A stretch of DNA of 64,000 bases from Shinella sp. WSJ-2 (GCF_003432075.1 NZ_QWBU01000001.1:310001-374000), one strand, 5' to 3'. Counted from the stretch's first letter, positions 34,251 through 43,241 are shown. Notes: generated by a model from the sequence alone, not told the origin. Made by a program: numbers and translations.

Positions 34251-35168
34251 TCAGCAGGCGACCTGCAGCATGTCCATCGGCCGGCGCTCCATACGGGCGA
34301 AGACTGTACGGATATAGTCAGCGACGGCCTGGGCCGGCGCTTCCGCCTCGTCATTGACGACGAGGCCGATATGGTAGTGCCCGAGATCCGGCAGGCCGTC
34401 CTTTTCCCCCAGCGCCACCATGTCGTCGCCGATGAGGAAGCGGGCAAGCGGGGCGACGGCGAGATCGGCGCGGATGGCGGCGCGCTGGCCCATATGGTGG
34501 GCGCAGAAATAGGCGACGCGGAAATCGCGGCCTGACCGGCTCAGCTCCTCAAGCGCCTTGGCGCGCCAGATGCAGCCCTCTTCCCAGACGGAGACCGGCA
34601 GCGGCGTTTTCAGATGCGCGTTGCCGCAGTTCTTGCCGGCCCAGACGAGCTGTTCCTTGAGCAGGATTTCACCCGGAACCGGGATCGTGCCGTCGGTCGC
34701 ATTGAAGATCGCGAGATCGAGCCGCCGCTCGGCGACGGCACGGCGCAGATTGGCGCTGTTTTCGATCGAGACATTGACGGCGATGGACGGATAGCTCTCG
34801 GCAAAGCGCTTCAGCACCTCCGGCAGGATCAGCTCGCCCACGTCATCGGGCGCACCCAGCCGCACGACGCCGTTCATCTCCGGCATCATGAAGCGCGAGA
34901 CAGCCTCGTTGCTGAGCGCGATGAGGCGGCGCGCATAGGACAGCAGCACCTCGCCGTGATGAGTCAGCACCACCGAGCGGGCGTCACGGCGAAAGAGCGA
35001 GCAGCCGAGCAGTTCCTCCAGCTTCTTGATCTGCATGGAGACCGCCGATGGCGTGCGATGCACCGTCTCGGCCGCCGTGGTGAAGTTTCCGGTCTCGGCG
35101 ATCGCCACGAAGGTCTTGAGGATATCGAGTTCCAAGAGCGGGAGCGTCTGGCGCATCAGCAGGTTCAT
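34251..35168 (-). CDS. LysR-family regulator next to DUF1127 genes (VtlR-like arrangement)
   Basis: LTTR of 305 residues: HTH FVAIAETGNFTTAAETVHRT with TPSAVSMQIKKLEELLG, then an effector domain. The ATG at 35168 has GGAG 7 bases upstream. It is divergent from two DUF1127 genes and shares a promoter region containing a LysR-type TTCA-N11-TGAA box (35211-35229). In Brucella and Agrobacterium the LysR protein VtlR activates small DUF1127 genes and AbcR small RNAs; the layout here makes a similar role plausible, but orthology is an inference. Confidence 0.9.
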   Translation of the reverse strand: MNLLMRQTLPLLELDILKTFVAIAETGNFTTAAETVHRTPSAVSMQIKKLEELLGCSLFRRDARSVVLTHHGEVLLSYARRLIALSNEAVSRFMMPEMNGVVRLGAPDDVGELILPEVLKRFAESYPSIAVNVSIENSANLRRAVAERRLDLAIFNATDGTIPVPGEILLKEQLVWAGKNCGNAHLKTPLPVSVWEEGCIWRAKALEELSRSGRDFRVAYFCAHHMGQRAAIRADLAVAPLARFLIGDDMVALGEKDGLPDLGHYHIGLVVNDEAEAPAQAVADYIRTVFARMERRPMDMLQVAC

Positions 35169-35210
35169 GACGGATCTCCATGGATCAGAAATTCTGAAGC
35201 AAACTGTCAC

Positions 35211-35229
35211 TTCATTTCGTTTGATTGAA
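35211..35229 (+). promoter_or_regulatory. LysR-type box upstream of the first DUF1127 gene
   Basis: TTCA and TGAA arms are separated by exactly 11 bases, the T-N11-A arrangement of LTTR sites. The interior contains TTCGTTTGATTGA (35216-35228), which is repeated exactly at 35522-35534 before the second DUF1127 gene. Confidence 0.65.
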
Positions 35230-35284
35230 ATACAGGATGGGCGGATAGTCAATCTGCAAGCACACGAATGGAAGGAAAAACGCC

Positions 35285-35503
35285 ATGAAAACGCAGAAAA
35301 CCCATGCTGGCGGCGCCGATCTTGCCGTTCTCGCCCGTGGAAACGGATTCTACTACGCAATACGGCGCTTCGTTGGCGATGCGATCGAGGCCCGACGCCG
35401 GCGTGCCCTCGCCCATCACACCGCCGAGGAACTGGCCCACCTGCCCGACTATCTCAAGCAGGACATCGGCTGGCCCACGCTTATCAAACATGAAGAACGC
35501 TGA
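35285..35503 (+). CDS. DUF1127 small protein, first of a pair
   Basis: A protein of 72 residues with a basic helix (YAIRRFVGDAIEARRRRALA) and the DUF1127 C-terminal motif (LPDYLKQDIGW). Proteins of this family act in small-RNA turnover, phosphate and nutrient responses in related bacteria. A GGAAGGAAAA site precedes the ATG. Expression is probably set by the LysR regulator through the box 56 bp upstream. Confidence 0.85.
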   Translation: MKTQKTHAGGADLAVLARGNGFYYAIRRFVGDAIEARRRRALAHHTAEELAHLPDYLKQDIGWPTLIKHEER

Positions 35504-35509
35504 TTGATC

Positions 35510-35534
35510 CAATCAAATATATTCGTTTGATTGA
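35510..35534 (+). promoter_or_regulatory. Second copy of the LysR-site motif, before the second DUF1127 gene
   Basis: CAATCAAA and TTTGATTG form perfect 8-bp inverted arms around an 8-base spacer, and the right half contains the same TTCGTTTGATTGA 13-mer as the first site. Confidence 0.65.
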
Positions 35535-35610
35535 TGCATAAGGCCGCGGCATAGTGACGATCAAGGTCGCGACCTTTCGAAACCTCCCAAGCTCGAAAGG
35601 AACCCTGAAA

Positions 35611-35814
35611 ATGGCAATAGCACTAGATCACCGCCCGGTTCGGCGTGCTGCCGGCACCGCTGAAGCCGGCAGCCTGTCGCATCTCGTCCGTGACATCGTC
35701 GAGCGGATCGCTTCCGCCTGGCAGCGCTATCGCGTGGAACGCGAATTGGAAAGCATGCCCTTCGATCTGCGCAAGGACATCGGTTTCCGTTCGTCGAACA
35801 AGATCACACGATGA
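35611..35814 (+). CDS. DUF1127 small protein, second of a pair
   Basis: A protein of 67 residues ending in the family motif (LESMPFDLRKDIGF). GAAAGGAACC lies upstream of the ATG at 35611. It is followed by a strong terminator. It differs enough from the first copy to be an old paralogue, while the 13-bp promoter motif is identical. Confidence 0.86.
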   Translation: MAIALDHRPVRRAAGTAEAGSLSHLVRDIVERIASAWQRYRVERELESMPFDLRKDIGFRSSNKITR

Positions 35815-35860
35815 CGGACGACTGTAACGGCGACATGCCGAACGACCACGACGCCACAAA

Positions 35861-35904
35861 CCGCCGGACATGACCTTCAAAAGTCTCTCCGGCGGTTTTC
35901 TTTT
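35861..35904 (+). terminator. Terminator after the DUF1127 pair
   Basis: Eight-bp arms CCGCCGGA / TCCGGCGG followed by ttttctttt. It also lies next to the end of the convergent acetyltransferase gene. Confidence 0.85.
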
Positions 35905-35908
35905 GGGC

Positions 35909-36502
35909 TCAGATCATCGGGATTGCGGGCGCTACATTTTCCGGCAGGATGCCCGTCAGCCGCGGATCGTCGAAGACCTCGATCTGGCGCCGCACCGGCG
36001 TGAAGCCCGAGCGGATATAGAAATCCAGCGCCTGCGGTGAGTCGAGCGTGCAGGTATGCACCCAGAACCGCGTAAGCCCCTGCCGCGACCATGCGCGCGC
36101 GATCGCCCGGTTCATCAGCCAGCGGCCGGTTCCCTTGCCGATGACCGCAGCCGTCAGGCCGAAGAAGGCGAGTTCGCCCACTCTTTCCTCACGGAAATCG
36201 AGCTCCATGAGCCCCTCGCCGCGCCCATCCTTCATGACGGCATAGACCTCGACATCCGGGTGATGGATGATGGCGGCAAGGTCGCTTTCCGGCATGGCAA
36301 GGCGCGAGGCCCACAGCCACTCGGTACCAATCCGCCTGTAGAGATCGCGATACCAGGCGAGATCGACATTCTCCATTCGCTCCAGACTTATGCCCGGTTG
36401 CTCGGAATCCGCGCGACCGGCCGGCGGCGCCAGCATTTCAAGACAGGTCACCACGGCGGCGAGCTTGCCCGCCGGCACATCCGAATATCCATCTGGCAGC
36501 AT
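35909..36502 (-). CDS. GNAT-family N-acetyltransferase
   Basis: A protein of 197 residues with the GNAT fold. The acetyl-CoA-binding region AAVIGKGTGRWLMNRAIARA is near residue 125, followed by LDSPQALDFYIRSGFTPVRR. The start at 36502 has an AAGGA site with 8-base spacing; longer in-frame starts lack one. The substrate is unknown. Confidence 0.87.
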   Translation of the reverse strand: MLPDGYSDVPAGKLAAVVTCLEMLAPPAGRADSEQPGISLERMENVDLAWYRDLYRRIGTEWLWASRLAMPESDLAAIIHHPDVEVYAVMKDGRGEGLMELDFREERVGELAFFGLTAAVIGKGTGRWLMNRAIARAWSRQGLTRFWVHTCTLDSPQALDFYIRSGFTPVRRQIEVFDDPRLTGILPENVAPAIPMI

Positions 36503-36799
36503 TGCAATCATCCTTCGAAAATCCGCTCCGTATCTGGCCGCCCGGACGCCTCTTGTCAAACGGGAACATCAGCGCGTTGCACGCGATGCCACCTGTCGCA
36601 ATCCGACGATGCCAAAGTTGAAGTCGCAAATGTGCTGCAATGCACAATCGACATACACTCGGCGGAAGGTCCTGACATTTCAGCGATACGCTGCCCCTAT
36701 CAGTCGTAACCGTCCTCTTTCTTGTCGCAAAAGTACTAGCGCGACGACTGTTCTCCCTGCGACCATTGTGACATTCCGGCCTCCAGCATGGACAGAGTG
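36503..36799 (+). promoter_or_regulatory. Promoter region of the GlxA/AraC regulator with repeated TGTCGC-type sites
   Basis: No gene seen. TGTCGC occurs at 36594-36599 and 36723-36728, each followed by AA, with AGTCGCAAA between them near 36631. The same hexamer in either orientation occurs upstream of the betaine binding-protein gene, permease gene and bmt. These are candidate half-sites of the GlxA/AraC protein. Confidence 0.4.
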
Positions 36800-37807
36800 A
36801 TGAACAAGCAAAACGTCAAGAAGCGCTCTCTCGTTTTCTTCCTCGTGCCCAACTTCTCCATGCTGCCCTTCTCGGCGGCCATCGAGACGCTGCGCATCGC
36901 CAACCGCATGCTCGGCTACGAGGCCTATACCTGGCGCCTCGCCTCGACGGATGGCCAGCAGGTGCTCTCCTCCAGCGGCATCGGCATTGAGGTGAACTCG
37001 TCGCTTGCCGACGAGCGCAAATATCTCGGCGGCGAAAACCGCCCTTCCATGGTGCTCGTCTGTTCGGGCATCTATGTCGAGGATTTCTCGAATAAGTCGG
37101 TCAACGCCTGGCTGCGCGAAGTCTATAATCGCGGCATTGCAGTCGGCTCGCTTTGCACCGGCGCCCACGTTCTCGCCCAGGCCGGCCTGCTCTCGGGCAA
37201 GCGTTGCGCCATCCATTGGGAGAACCTGCCCGGTTTCGCCGAGGCCTATCCGCAGGCCGATGTCTATGCCGACCTCTACGAAATTGACAGCAACATCTAC
37301 ACCTGTGCCGGCGGCACCGCGTCGCTCGACATGATGCTGAACCTGATCGACCAAGATTTCGGCGAAAACCTCGTCAATCGCGTCTGCGAACAGGCCCTGA
37401 CCGACCGCGTGCGCGGGCCGCACGATCGCCAGCGCCTGCCGCTGCGCGCCCGCCTCGGCGTACAGAACGCCAAGGTGCTGTCGATCATCGAACTGATGGA
37501 AGGCAATCTGTCCGAACCGCTGTCGCTTCTCGAGATCGCCGACAGTGCCGATCTCTCGCGCCGCCAGATCGAGCGCCTGTTCCGCCAGGAAATGGGCCGC
37601 TCGCCCGCCCGTTACTATCTCGAAATCCGGCTCGACCGGGCGCGCCACCTGCTCGTCCAGTCCTCCATGCCGGTGGTGGAAGTGGCGGTCGCCTGCGGCT
37701 TCGTCTCCGCGTCGCACTTCTCCAAGTGTTATCGCGAACTCTACAACCGCTCGCCCCAACAGGAGCGCGCCGAGCGTAAGCTGACGCTTTCGGCCATTGC
37801 TCGCTGA
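36800..37807 (+). CDS. GlxA-family AraC-type transcriptional regulator (candidate quaternary-amine sensor)
   Basis: A protein of 335 residues. A DJ-1/PfpI-like ligand domain covers residues 10-190 (VGSLCTGAHVLAQAGLLSGK contains the cysteine nucleophile-like position), and a C-terminal AraC HTH covers about 230-325 (EPLSLLEIADSADLSRRQIE, VVEVAVACGFVSASHFSKCY). GbdR, SouR and CdhR, which sense glycine betaine, sarcosine and carnitine in Pseudomonas, have the same architecture. It may therefore control the transporter and corrinoid genes nearby. The start at 36800 was preferred over 36788 because of the purine-rich GGACAGAG. Confidence 0.9.
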   Translation: MNKQNVKKRSLVFFLVPNFSMLPFSAAIETLRIANRMLGYEAYTWRLASTDGQQVLSSSGIGIEVNSSLADERKYLGGENRPSMVLVCSGIYVEDFSNKSVNAWLREVYNRGIAVGSLCTGAHVLAQAGLLSGKRCAIHWENLPGFAEAYPQADVYADLYEIDSNIYTCAGGTASLDMMLNLIDQDFGENLVNRVCEQALTDRVRGPHDRQRLPLRARLGVQNAKVLSIIELMEGNLSEPLSLLEIADSADLSRRQIERLFRQEMGRSPARYYLEIRLDRARHLLVQSSMPVVEVAVACGFVSASHFSKCYRELYNRSPQQERAERKLTLSAIAR

Positions 37808-37849
37808 TCGAATGGGAAAAATCCAGCGTCCCCGCCCGTCCGGCGGGGA

Positions 37850-39178
37850 TCAGCTTGCCAGGGCGCTCATCAGTGAAAGTTCAGAGAACACGCGGTTCCG
37901 ACCGGCATGTTTGGCCATGTAGAGGAACTGGTCGGCGGCATTCAGATAATTGTCGAAGGTTTCCCGTTCGGCTATGACGGCAAGGCCGGCCGAAACGGTG
38001 ATGGTCAATGCCTCGCCATCGGCGATGATCGGCTGAGCCGCAAGCTCCTTGCGCAAATGCTCGCAGCAATCGAGCGCGGCTTCCAATGACAGACCGTGGA
38101 AGATGATCCCGAACTCCTCGCCGCCGAGCCGCGCCAGCAGATGCCGGTCGTTGAGCCGGTGCTTGAGACGACGGGCAACAGCCTTCAGCACGACATCGCC
38201 GACCTCATGGCCATAGGTGTCGTTGAGACGCTTGAAATGGTCGATGTCGAGAATGGCGATCGACATGGGTTCGCCACGTCGCACCGCCTGGTCAACAAGC
38301 CGGGGGCCGGCCTCGAAGAAGTAGCGCCTGTTGTAGATATCGGTGAGATAGTCCCGCGCGGCGATGCGATGCAGCGACTGAACGCGCTTCTGAATCGCGG
38401 CGACATGGAAGATGCGGCTGTTGAACTCTTCCTCCAGGAAGGGTTTCTGAATGTATTCATCGCCACCGGCCCGCAGGAAACGCGCCGCGACCATGCGGTC
38501 CGTTGCGGTGGAAAGGCCCACAACCCGCACGGTGTCGTCGCCATGACGCTGGCGGATTTCCTGCAGCAACGCGAAGCCGTCCATATCGGCAAGATCGAGA
38601 TCGCAGACCACCATGTCGATGCCGCTGTTGGAATCGAGAGCTTCAAGCGCCGCCGCCCCGCTTTCGACCGCCGTGATCTGGAAGCGCTGCTTGGCAATCA
38701 GACCGACATGCTTATGAAGGCTGTCCAAATCCGAATCGACGACGAGCACGCGCGTTTTGCCGCTGGTCAGGATGCGATCCACCGCCAGCACCAGCTGTTG
38801 CATGGCGGCCGGGCTGTCCTTCACCACATAATCCAGCACGTTCTTGGCGAGGATCTGGTCGCGCGTCGCATCGCTGAACGAGCCGGTGAAGACCAAGGGC
38901 GCGATACCTTTGGAGATCACATAATCAAGCGCCTCGCAGTTGGGCGCATCGGGAAGATTGAGATCGAGAACGGCGAGCGCGAATTCCGGCGCGTCAGTCT
39001 GGAAGATGGTGCGCACTGCCGCCATACTGGGGCAATGGATTACCGAAAGGCCGAGCTCTTTTTCCAGGCGATATTTGAGCGCCGTGGAAAACATGCGGGA
39101 ATCTTCCACGAGCAGCACATGCTGGCCGGAATGGCGCAGAAATGCTGGTCCTCGCTGCGGATTTGAGTCCACGTCCAC
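37850..39178 (-). CDS. Diguanylate cyclase with two receiver domains (PleD-like)
   Basis: A protein of 442 residues. The first REC domain covers 18-130 with a phosphoacceptor-like aspartate in AVLDLNLP. The second covers about 145-260 with D in VVCDLDLADMDG. The C-terminal GGDEF domain has an active-type GGEEF motif (LLARLGGEEFGIIF near 375). It should synthesise c-di-GMP after phosphorylation. The upstream gene is a related double-REC protein in the same orientation, so they are probably one signalling unit. Confidence 0.93.
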   Translation of the reverse strand: MDVDSNPQRGPAFLRHSGQHVLLVEDSRMFSTALKYRLEKELGLSVIHCPSMAAVRTIFQTDAPEFALAVLDLNLPDAPNCEALDYVISKGIAPLVFTGSFSDATRDQILAKNVLDYVVKDSPAAMQQLVLAVDRILTSGKTRVLVVDSDLDSLHKHVGLIAKQRFQITAVESGAAALEALDSNSGIDMVVCDLDLADMDGFALLQEIRQRHGDDTVRVVGLSTATDRMVAARFLRAGGDEYIQKPFLEEEFNSRIFHVAAIQKRVQSLHRIAARDYLTDIYNRRYFFEAGPRLVDQAVRRGEPMSIAILDIDHFKRLNDTYGHEVGDVVLKAVARRLKHRLNDRHLLARLGGEEFGIIFHGLSLEAALDCCEHLRKELAAQPIIADGEALTITVSAGLAVIAERETFDNYLNAADQFLYMAKHAGRNRVFSELSLMSALAS

Positions 39179-39316
39179 CCGTTCACTATCCTGATATTAT
39201 TGTTCCCGTCGGCACGCATTACAAACCACTGGTTTTACCAAGTGGTTAATCTCGCGAGAAATATCTTACGCTACGTAAGGGACAGATCTGGGTGGAGTTT
39301 GGATCGGTTTGGGGTT

Positions 39317-40144
39317 TCAGGCTTTCTGCCGCTGCTGCGCCGTTCTGATCTGGGTCAACGTATCGAGGTTCTGATTCACGCGGCAGTAGAATTCCTCGTC
39401 GATGAAAGGCCGCATGATAAAGTCGTTGCCGCCGGCCTTCAGGAAGCGGGCGGAGAGCAGTCGGTCCGTCGAAGAGGATACGCCAATGATGCGCAGCTGG
39501 TGCGAGCCAACCGTCCCGCGAATGCGCCGCGTCAGCTCGAAACCGTCGATATCGGGCATGTTGTAATCGGTGATCATCAGCGCGATGTCGGGATTGGTTT
39601 TGAGCAGTGCGAGCGCCGTCGAGCCGTTCTCCGCCACGCTGACACGGAAATTGTAGCGCTTCAGCCGCGTCGATAGCAAGGCGCGGGCGGTGGCACTGTC
39701 ATCGACGATCAGCACGTGGTGCTGGTGATTGGTCAGGAACCGACAGACGGATTCCGCCAGCATATCGACTGCGAAGACATTGTCTTTCAGAATATAGTCG
39801 ACTATCTCCTTGGACATCAACTGATCGCGCGTCGTCTGCTGGAAGGTTCCCGTAAAGACGATCGTGGGAATACTAAGGTCAACAAGATAGTTAAGCGCCT
39901 CCCCCTTCTCCGCACCTGGAAGATTGATGTTGGAAATCGCCAGCGTGATCTTTTCGGAAGACTTGTCGTAAGCCAGTTCAAGCTCTTCAAAGCTGCGGCA
40001 AATTTCGACATCGATGTCAAAAAGCTCTTTGAGCCTCTTTGAAATCATGGAAGTGAAGACATTTGAGTCCTCCGCAACAAGAATACGATGATGCGAGAGA
40101 GACGCGCCGGAATACTGCATCCCGGAAATGCCGATAAACGCCAT
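39317..40144 (-). CDS. Double receiver-domain response regulator
   Basis: A protein of 275 residues. REC1 covers residues 18-130 and REC2 about 140-265. In REC2 the phosphoacceptor D is present (ALMITDYNMPDIDG). In REC1 the equivalent position is asparagine (TLAISNINLPGAEKG), where the related diguanylate cyclase has VLDLNLP, so REC1 is probably not phosphorylated. There is no output domain. The ATG at 40144 has GAAGG upstream. It may act as a phosphate sink or adaptor for the diguanylate cyclase. Confidence 0.88.
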   Translation of the reverse strand: MAFIGISGMQYSGASLSHHRILVAEDSNVFTSMISKRLKELFDIDVEICRSFEELELAYDKSSEKITLAISNINLPGAEKGEALNYLVDLSIPTIVFTGTFQQTTRDQLMSKEIVDYILKDNVFAVDMLAESVCRFLTNHQHHVLIVDDSATARALLSTRLKRYNFRVSVAENGSTALALLKTNPDIALMITDYNMPDIDGFELTRRIRGTVGSHQLRIIGVSSSTDRLLSARFLKAGGNDFIMRPFIDEEFYCRVNQNLDTLTQIRTAQQRQKA

Positions 40145-40273
40145 GATATGCCTTCGTAATTTGAGTGTTCCCCAAGCTAAGGCGTAACCACAACCCTTTG
40201 CGAAAGCGTTAAATTTAGAGAGCATGAAAAAGCGTAGCGATGTTCCTTTCCCCGCTCCGTTTGTTCTCCGCGC

Positions 40274-40304
40274 AAAGGAAAAAGGCGCGGAATTGCTTCC
40301 GCGC
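40274..40304 (-). terminator. Terminator of the small secreted-protein gene
   Basis: Eight-bp arms GGCGCGGA / TCCGCGCC with a 6-base loop, followed on the minus strand by TTTTTCCTTT. Confidence 0.85.
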
Positions 40305-40332
40305 CACTCTCGAAAAAATCGTCGTCCAATGT

Positions 40333-40596
40333 TTACTTGACCGACGCAGAGCCACCCTGGATTTCGACATCCTCACCGCCGTTCAGAGCGATACGGTCGC
40401 CGTTGGGCAGGGTGACGAAGCAGCCCGACGGGCAGATCGTCTCCGTGGAACCGGGTTCCAACGCGATCTCCGCGCGGTTTCCGTCTTCCACGACCACCAG
40501 AACCTGGGTATCGGCGTCCTTGTTGGTGACGGTGGCAGCCATGGCCGGAGCGGTCATCGCAGCCGACACGAGCAGCATCATGATCATTCGCTTCAT
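40333..40596 (-). CDS. Small secreted protein (87 aa), hypothetical
   Basis: The signal peptide MKRMIMMLLVSAAMTAPAMA precedes a 67-residue mature part (VLVVVEDGNRAEIALEPGST) with two cysteines (TICPSGCFVTLPNGD). No family recognised, but small periplasmic proteins of this kind are common in Rhizobiaceae. The start at 40596 matches the signal peptide; a longer frame starts at 40632. It has its own terminator. Confidence 0.75.
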   Translation of the reverse strand: MKRMIMMLLVSAAMTAPAMAATVTNKDADTQVLVVVEDGNRAEIALEPGSTETICPSGCFVTLPNGDRIALNGGEDVEIQGGSASVK

Positions 40597-40730
40597 TATC
40601 GCCCGGCGCCCGGCGCCGCCCCTGTTCAACAAGCCCGGGAGAAACAGTACCGTTCCTCAATCGGATTTGCATCACGTTTTATGCGGGGACGGCTGAATGC
40701 AGCGTGAATGCGGCATTCATGTGCCGGAAA

Positions 40731-43241
40731 TCAGGCCTCGGGCTCTTCCTCCGCCCTCGGGCGGCGCATGCGCGCCGCGGGCTTGGCAAGCTTTTCGGTC
40801 GCCTGATCAAGCAGAGCGGTAATGATCTCGGCCCCCTCGGGCGAAATCTTGATCGGCACTTCCGGCGCGGCCGGGCCCCCAAGCGGGATCTCTTCCGCAC
40901 GGAAGCGTTCAAGAATGGCGGTGCGAAGCTCCGATTTTACGGCCGTACCATTCAGGATATCGGCCAGATAACCCCTCACCTCGAAATCCAGCGTGGCCGA
41001 GGAAAACGCCTGGAAGACGATCACGGGTTCGGGATTGCGCAAGAGGCCCTGCTGGGCCCGGACAACCTCCGTCAGGACCTCCTGAATGCGGCGCGGATCG
41101 TTACCGGCGTGAACGCTGAGCACAATCTCTACGCGACCTAGCTTGTTGCGGTGCGTCCAGTTGCCGACCTGACCGTTGATGAGCACTGAATTCGGCACGA
41201 TGACCGTCTGGCGCTGAAAGGTCTCGATTTCGGTGGCGCGCACAGAGATGCGGCGCACGAATCCCTCAGTCGTGCCGGCCACCACCCAGTCCCCCACCTT
41301 GAAGGGGCGTTCGGCAAGCAGAATGAGGCCGGAGACGAAGTTTGATACGATGTTCTGGAGACCAAAACCGATACCGAGGGAAAGCGCACCGGCAACGAGG
41401 GCAAGGCTGGAGAGATTGATGCCGGCCGCCGATATGCCGACGAGGCCGGCAATGGCGACACCGGCATACCCCACCGCCGTGCGCACGGAATTGCGCACGC
41501 CGGCATCGACCTGACTGCGCGCCAGCACATTGCCGTCGATCCATTTCTGAAACCATCGTGTGACGATGAAACCGAGCGCAAAGAGCGCTATACCAGCAAG
41601 GATGCCGATCAGAGAAATCGTAATGCTGCCGATGCGGATTTCCGTGAAAATCCGATAGGCCCAGGATTCGATATCGGCGACCTGAAAGCCCCATTGCAGC
41701 AATACCAGCGGCACGAAGCAGACGAAGATCAGCAGATAGATCGCAAGGCCGGCGGCAAGACCGATTTGGTCGAGCGCCACCGGGCCAAGACCAAAGCGCT
41801 GTTCCAGCCGCTTGCCGACATTCGTCGCACCGAAGGCATCCGGCGCGGAAACGGCGCGCCCGGAAAGGAACCCGATATAGGCCGTCACGACGATCGCACC
41901 GGTCACCACGATCTGCGTCGCGACGAAACGCGCCATGCCGACATAGCCGAGCAGCGAGGAGAAGATCAGACCGAGCCCCGTCAGGATGAGCAGCACGAAG
42001 ATCGAGCGTGGCCACGGCCGGCCCGGCGCATTCGGCGCCTCGCCCTGATGCAGGACGGGCCGGATGAAGGCGGTCATGACCAGGAGCACGCCGATGATCA
42101 GCGAGGCGAAGAAGCTCTTGACGACCGTCAAAACGACCGGAGACCCCAGCACTTCGCTGATCGAGCCGAGGAAGTAATCGGCACCGTTGACGAGCGCCAT
42201 GCTGAAGATCGAGAGCCACAACAGCTGCGCGCCGCGGTCGGAAACCCGGATCAGGCGCCAGTGCCCGTCGGCGGGCGAAAGGACGGCATTCGCGAGCTGC
42301 GCGACGAAATAGATGGCGACCATCACACCCAGCGCAGTGGCCACCAGCGGTGCAATGTCCGAACGCAGAACGTTGAACGTATCCAGGAAGAAGTAACTGG
42401 CTCCAGCAAAGGCACTTGCCGCCATGGTCGGCAGGATGGTCGACCAGAAGGCGACGGAGAGACGCGTGATGTAGTGCGGCTTTTCCTGCTGCGCGACGCG
42501 GGTGATGTAGGGCGAGAACAGCCGATAGCTACCGGACAGCAGCACGAGTGCGGCCATCAGCGAAAGGGCCACGGCACCGAACAGCTGGGTCCGCTTGAAC
42601 TTCCAGACAAACTGCAGCCAGGCCGTTACGGTTCGGCCAAGCGTCGCTGTCTCGTCCATGACAGCGCCTGAGGCCTCGCTAAACAGTTCCGTGTTGATGT
42701 CGGTGCGCTTCAGGATCGCGTCGGTGAAAAGCTGCCGGCGAATTTCCGTGATGCGATTGGAAAGCTTCGTCGCCTCGATGGAGAGATTTTCGGCCTCGCC
42801 GGTCAGCGCGTTGATCTCGTTGCGCTCCGCGGTGAGTTTCTTGCGTTCCTCCTTGACGACATCAGCCTCGGGCGGTGCACCTTCGGCCGGCGGATCGCCG
42901 AGTTCCGCCTGGCGGGCCTTGATCGCTTCGAGACGGGGACGGGTCGCAACCGAGGTCGCAAGGATCGCCCGGTTCAGCGTCTCGGCCTCGACCTTCAGCG
43001 CAACGAGCCGGGCATCGTCATCCTGCGCCTTGTCGACCCGCTCGCGAATGCTGTTCAGCTGCGCACTCGCCTTGTCGAGATCGGCGCTGGCCTGTTCGAG
43101 CTGCGTCGTGTCGGTCGCCGGTACCGCCGGCGTCTGGGCGACAGCCGGCGGTGCAGCAAGCAGCAGAACGGTAAGAAGGATGGAAACGATACGGGAGATC
43201 GGCAAGAGGCCATCCTCGATGAACAAAAACAGGCGACGCAT
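40731..43241 (-). CDS. DUF3772-containing mechanosensitive ion channel (MscS superfamily)
   Basis: A protein of 836 residues with a signal peptide (RIVSILLTVLLLAAPPAVAQ), a periplasmic coiled-coil DUF3772 region (residues 40-180), about ten membrane helices and a C-terminal MscS core (SLALVAGALSLGIGFGLQNI near 620, then VSGLILLAERPFKVGDWV). It would release solutes after osmotic downshift, in keeping with compatible-solute transport elsewhere in the window. The tail is acidic (RMRRPRAEEEPEA). A longer start at 43325 is possible; the signal peptide supports 43241. Confidence 0.9.
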   Translation of the reverse strand: MRRLFLFIEDGLLPISRIVSILLTVLLLAAPPAVAQTPAVPATDTTQLEQASADLDKASAQLNSIRERVDKAQDDDARLVALKVEAETLNRAILATSVATRPRLEAIKARQAELGDPPAEGAPPEADVVKEERKKLTAERNEINALTGEAENLSIEATKLSNRITEIRRQLFTDAILKRTDINTELFSEASGAVMDETATLGRTVTAWLQFVWKFKRTQLFGAVALSLMAALVLLSGSYRLFSPYITRVAQQEKPHYITRLSVAFWSTILPTMAASAFAGASYFFLDTFNVLRSDIAPLVATALGVMVAIYFVAQLANAVLSPADGHWRLIRVSDRGAQLLWLSIFSMALVNGADYFLGSISEVLGSPVVLTVVKSFFASLIIGVLLVMTAFIRPVLHQGEAPNAPGRPWPRSIFVLLILTGLGLIFSSLLGYVGMARFVATQIVVTGAIVVTAYIGFLSGRAVSAPDAFGATNVGKRLEQRFGLGPVALDQIGLAAGLAIYLLIFVCFVPLVLLQWGFQVADIESWAYRIFTEIRIGSITISLIGILAGIALFALGFIVTRWFQKWIDGNVLARSQVDAGVRNSVRTAVGYAGVAIAGLVGISAAGINLSSLALVAGALSLGIGFGLQNIVSNFVSGLILLAERPFKVGDWVVAGTTEGFVRRISVRATEIETFQRQTVIVPNSVLINGQVGNWTHRNKLGRVEIVLSVHAGNDPRRIQEVLTEVVRAQQGLLRNPEPVIVFQAFSSATLDFEVRGYLADILNGTAVKSELRTAILERFRAEEIPLGGPAAPEVPIKISPEGAEIITALLDQATEKLAKPAARMRRPRAEEEPEA

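Noticed and set aside
34251-35168. Calling the LysR protein VtlR outright
   Set aside because: The DUF1127 neighbourhood and LysR box fit, but orthology needs alignment and phylogeny, so only a similar arrangement is claimed.
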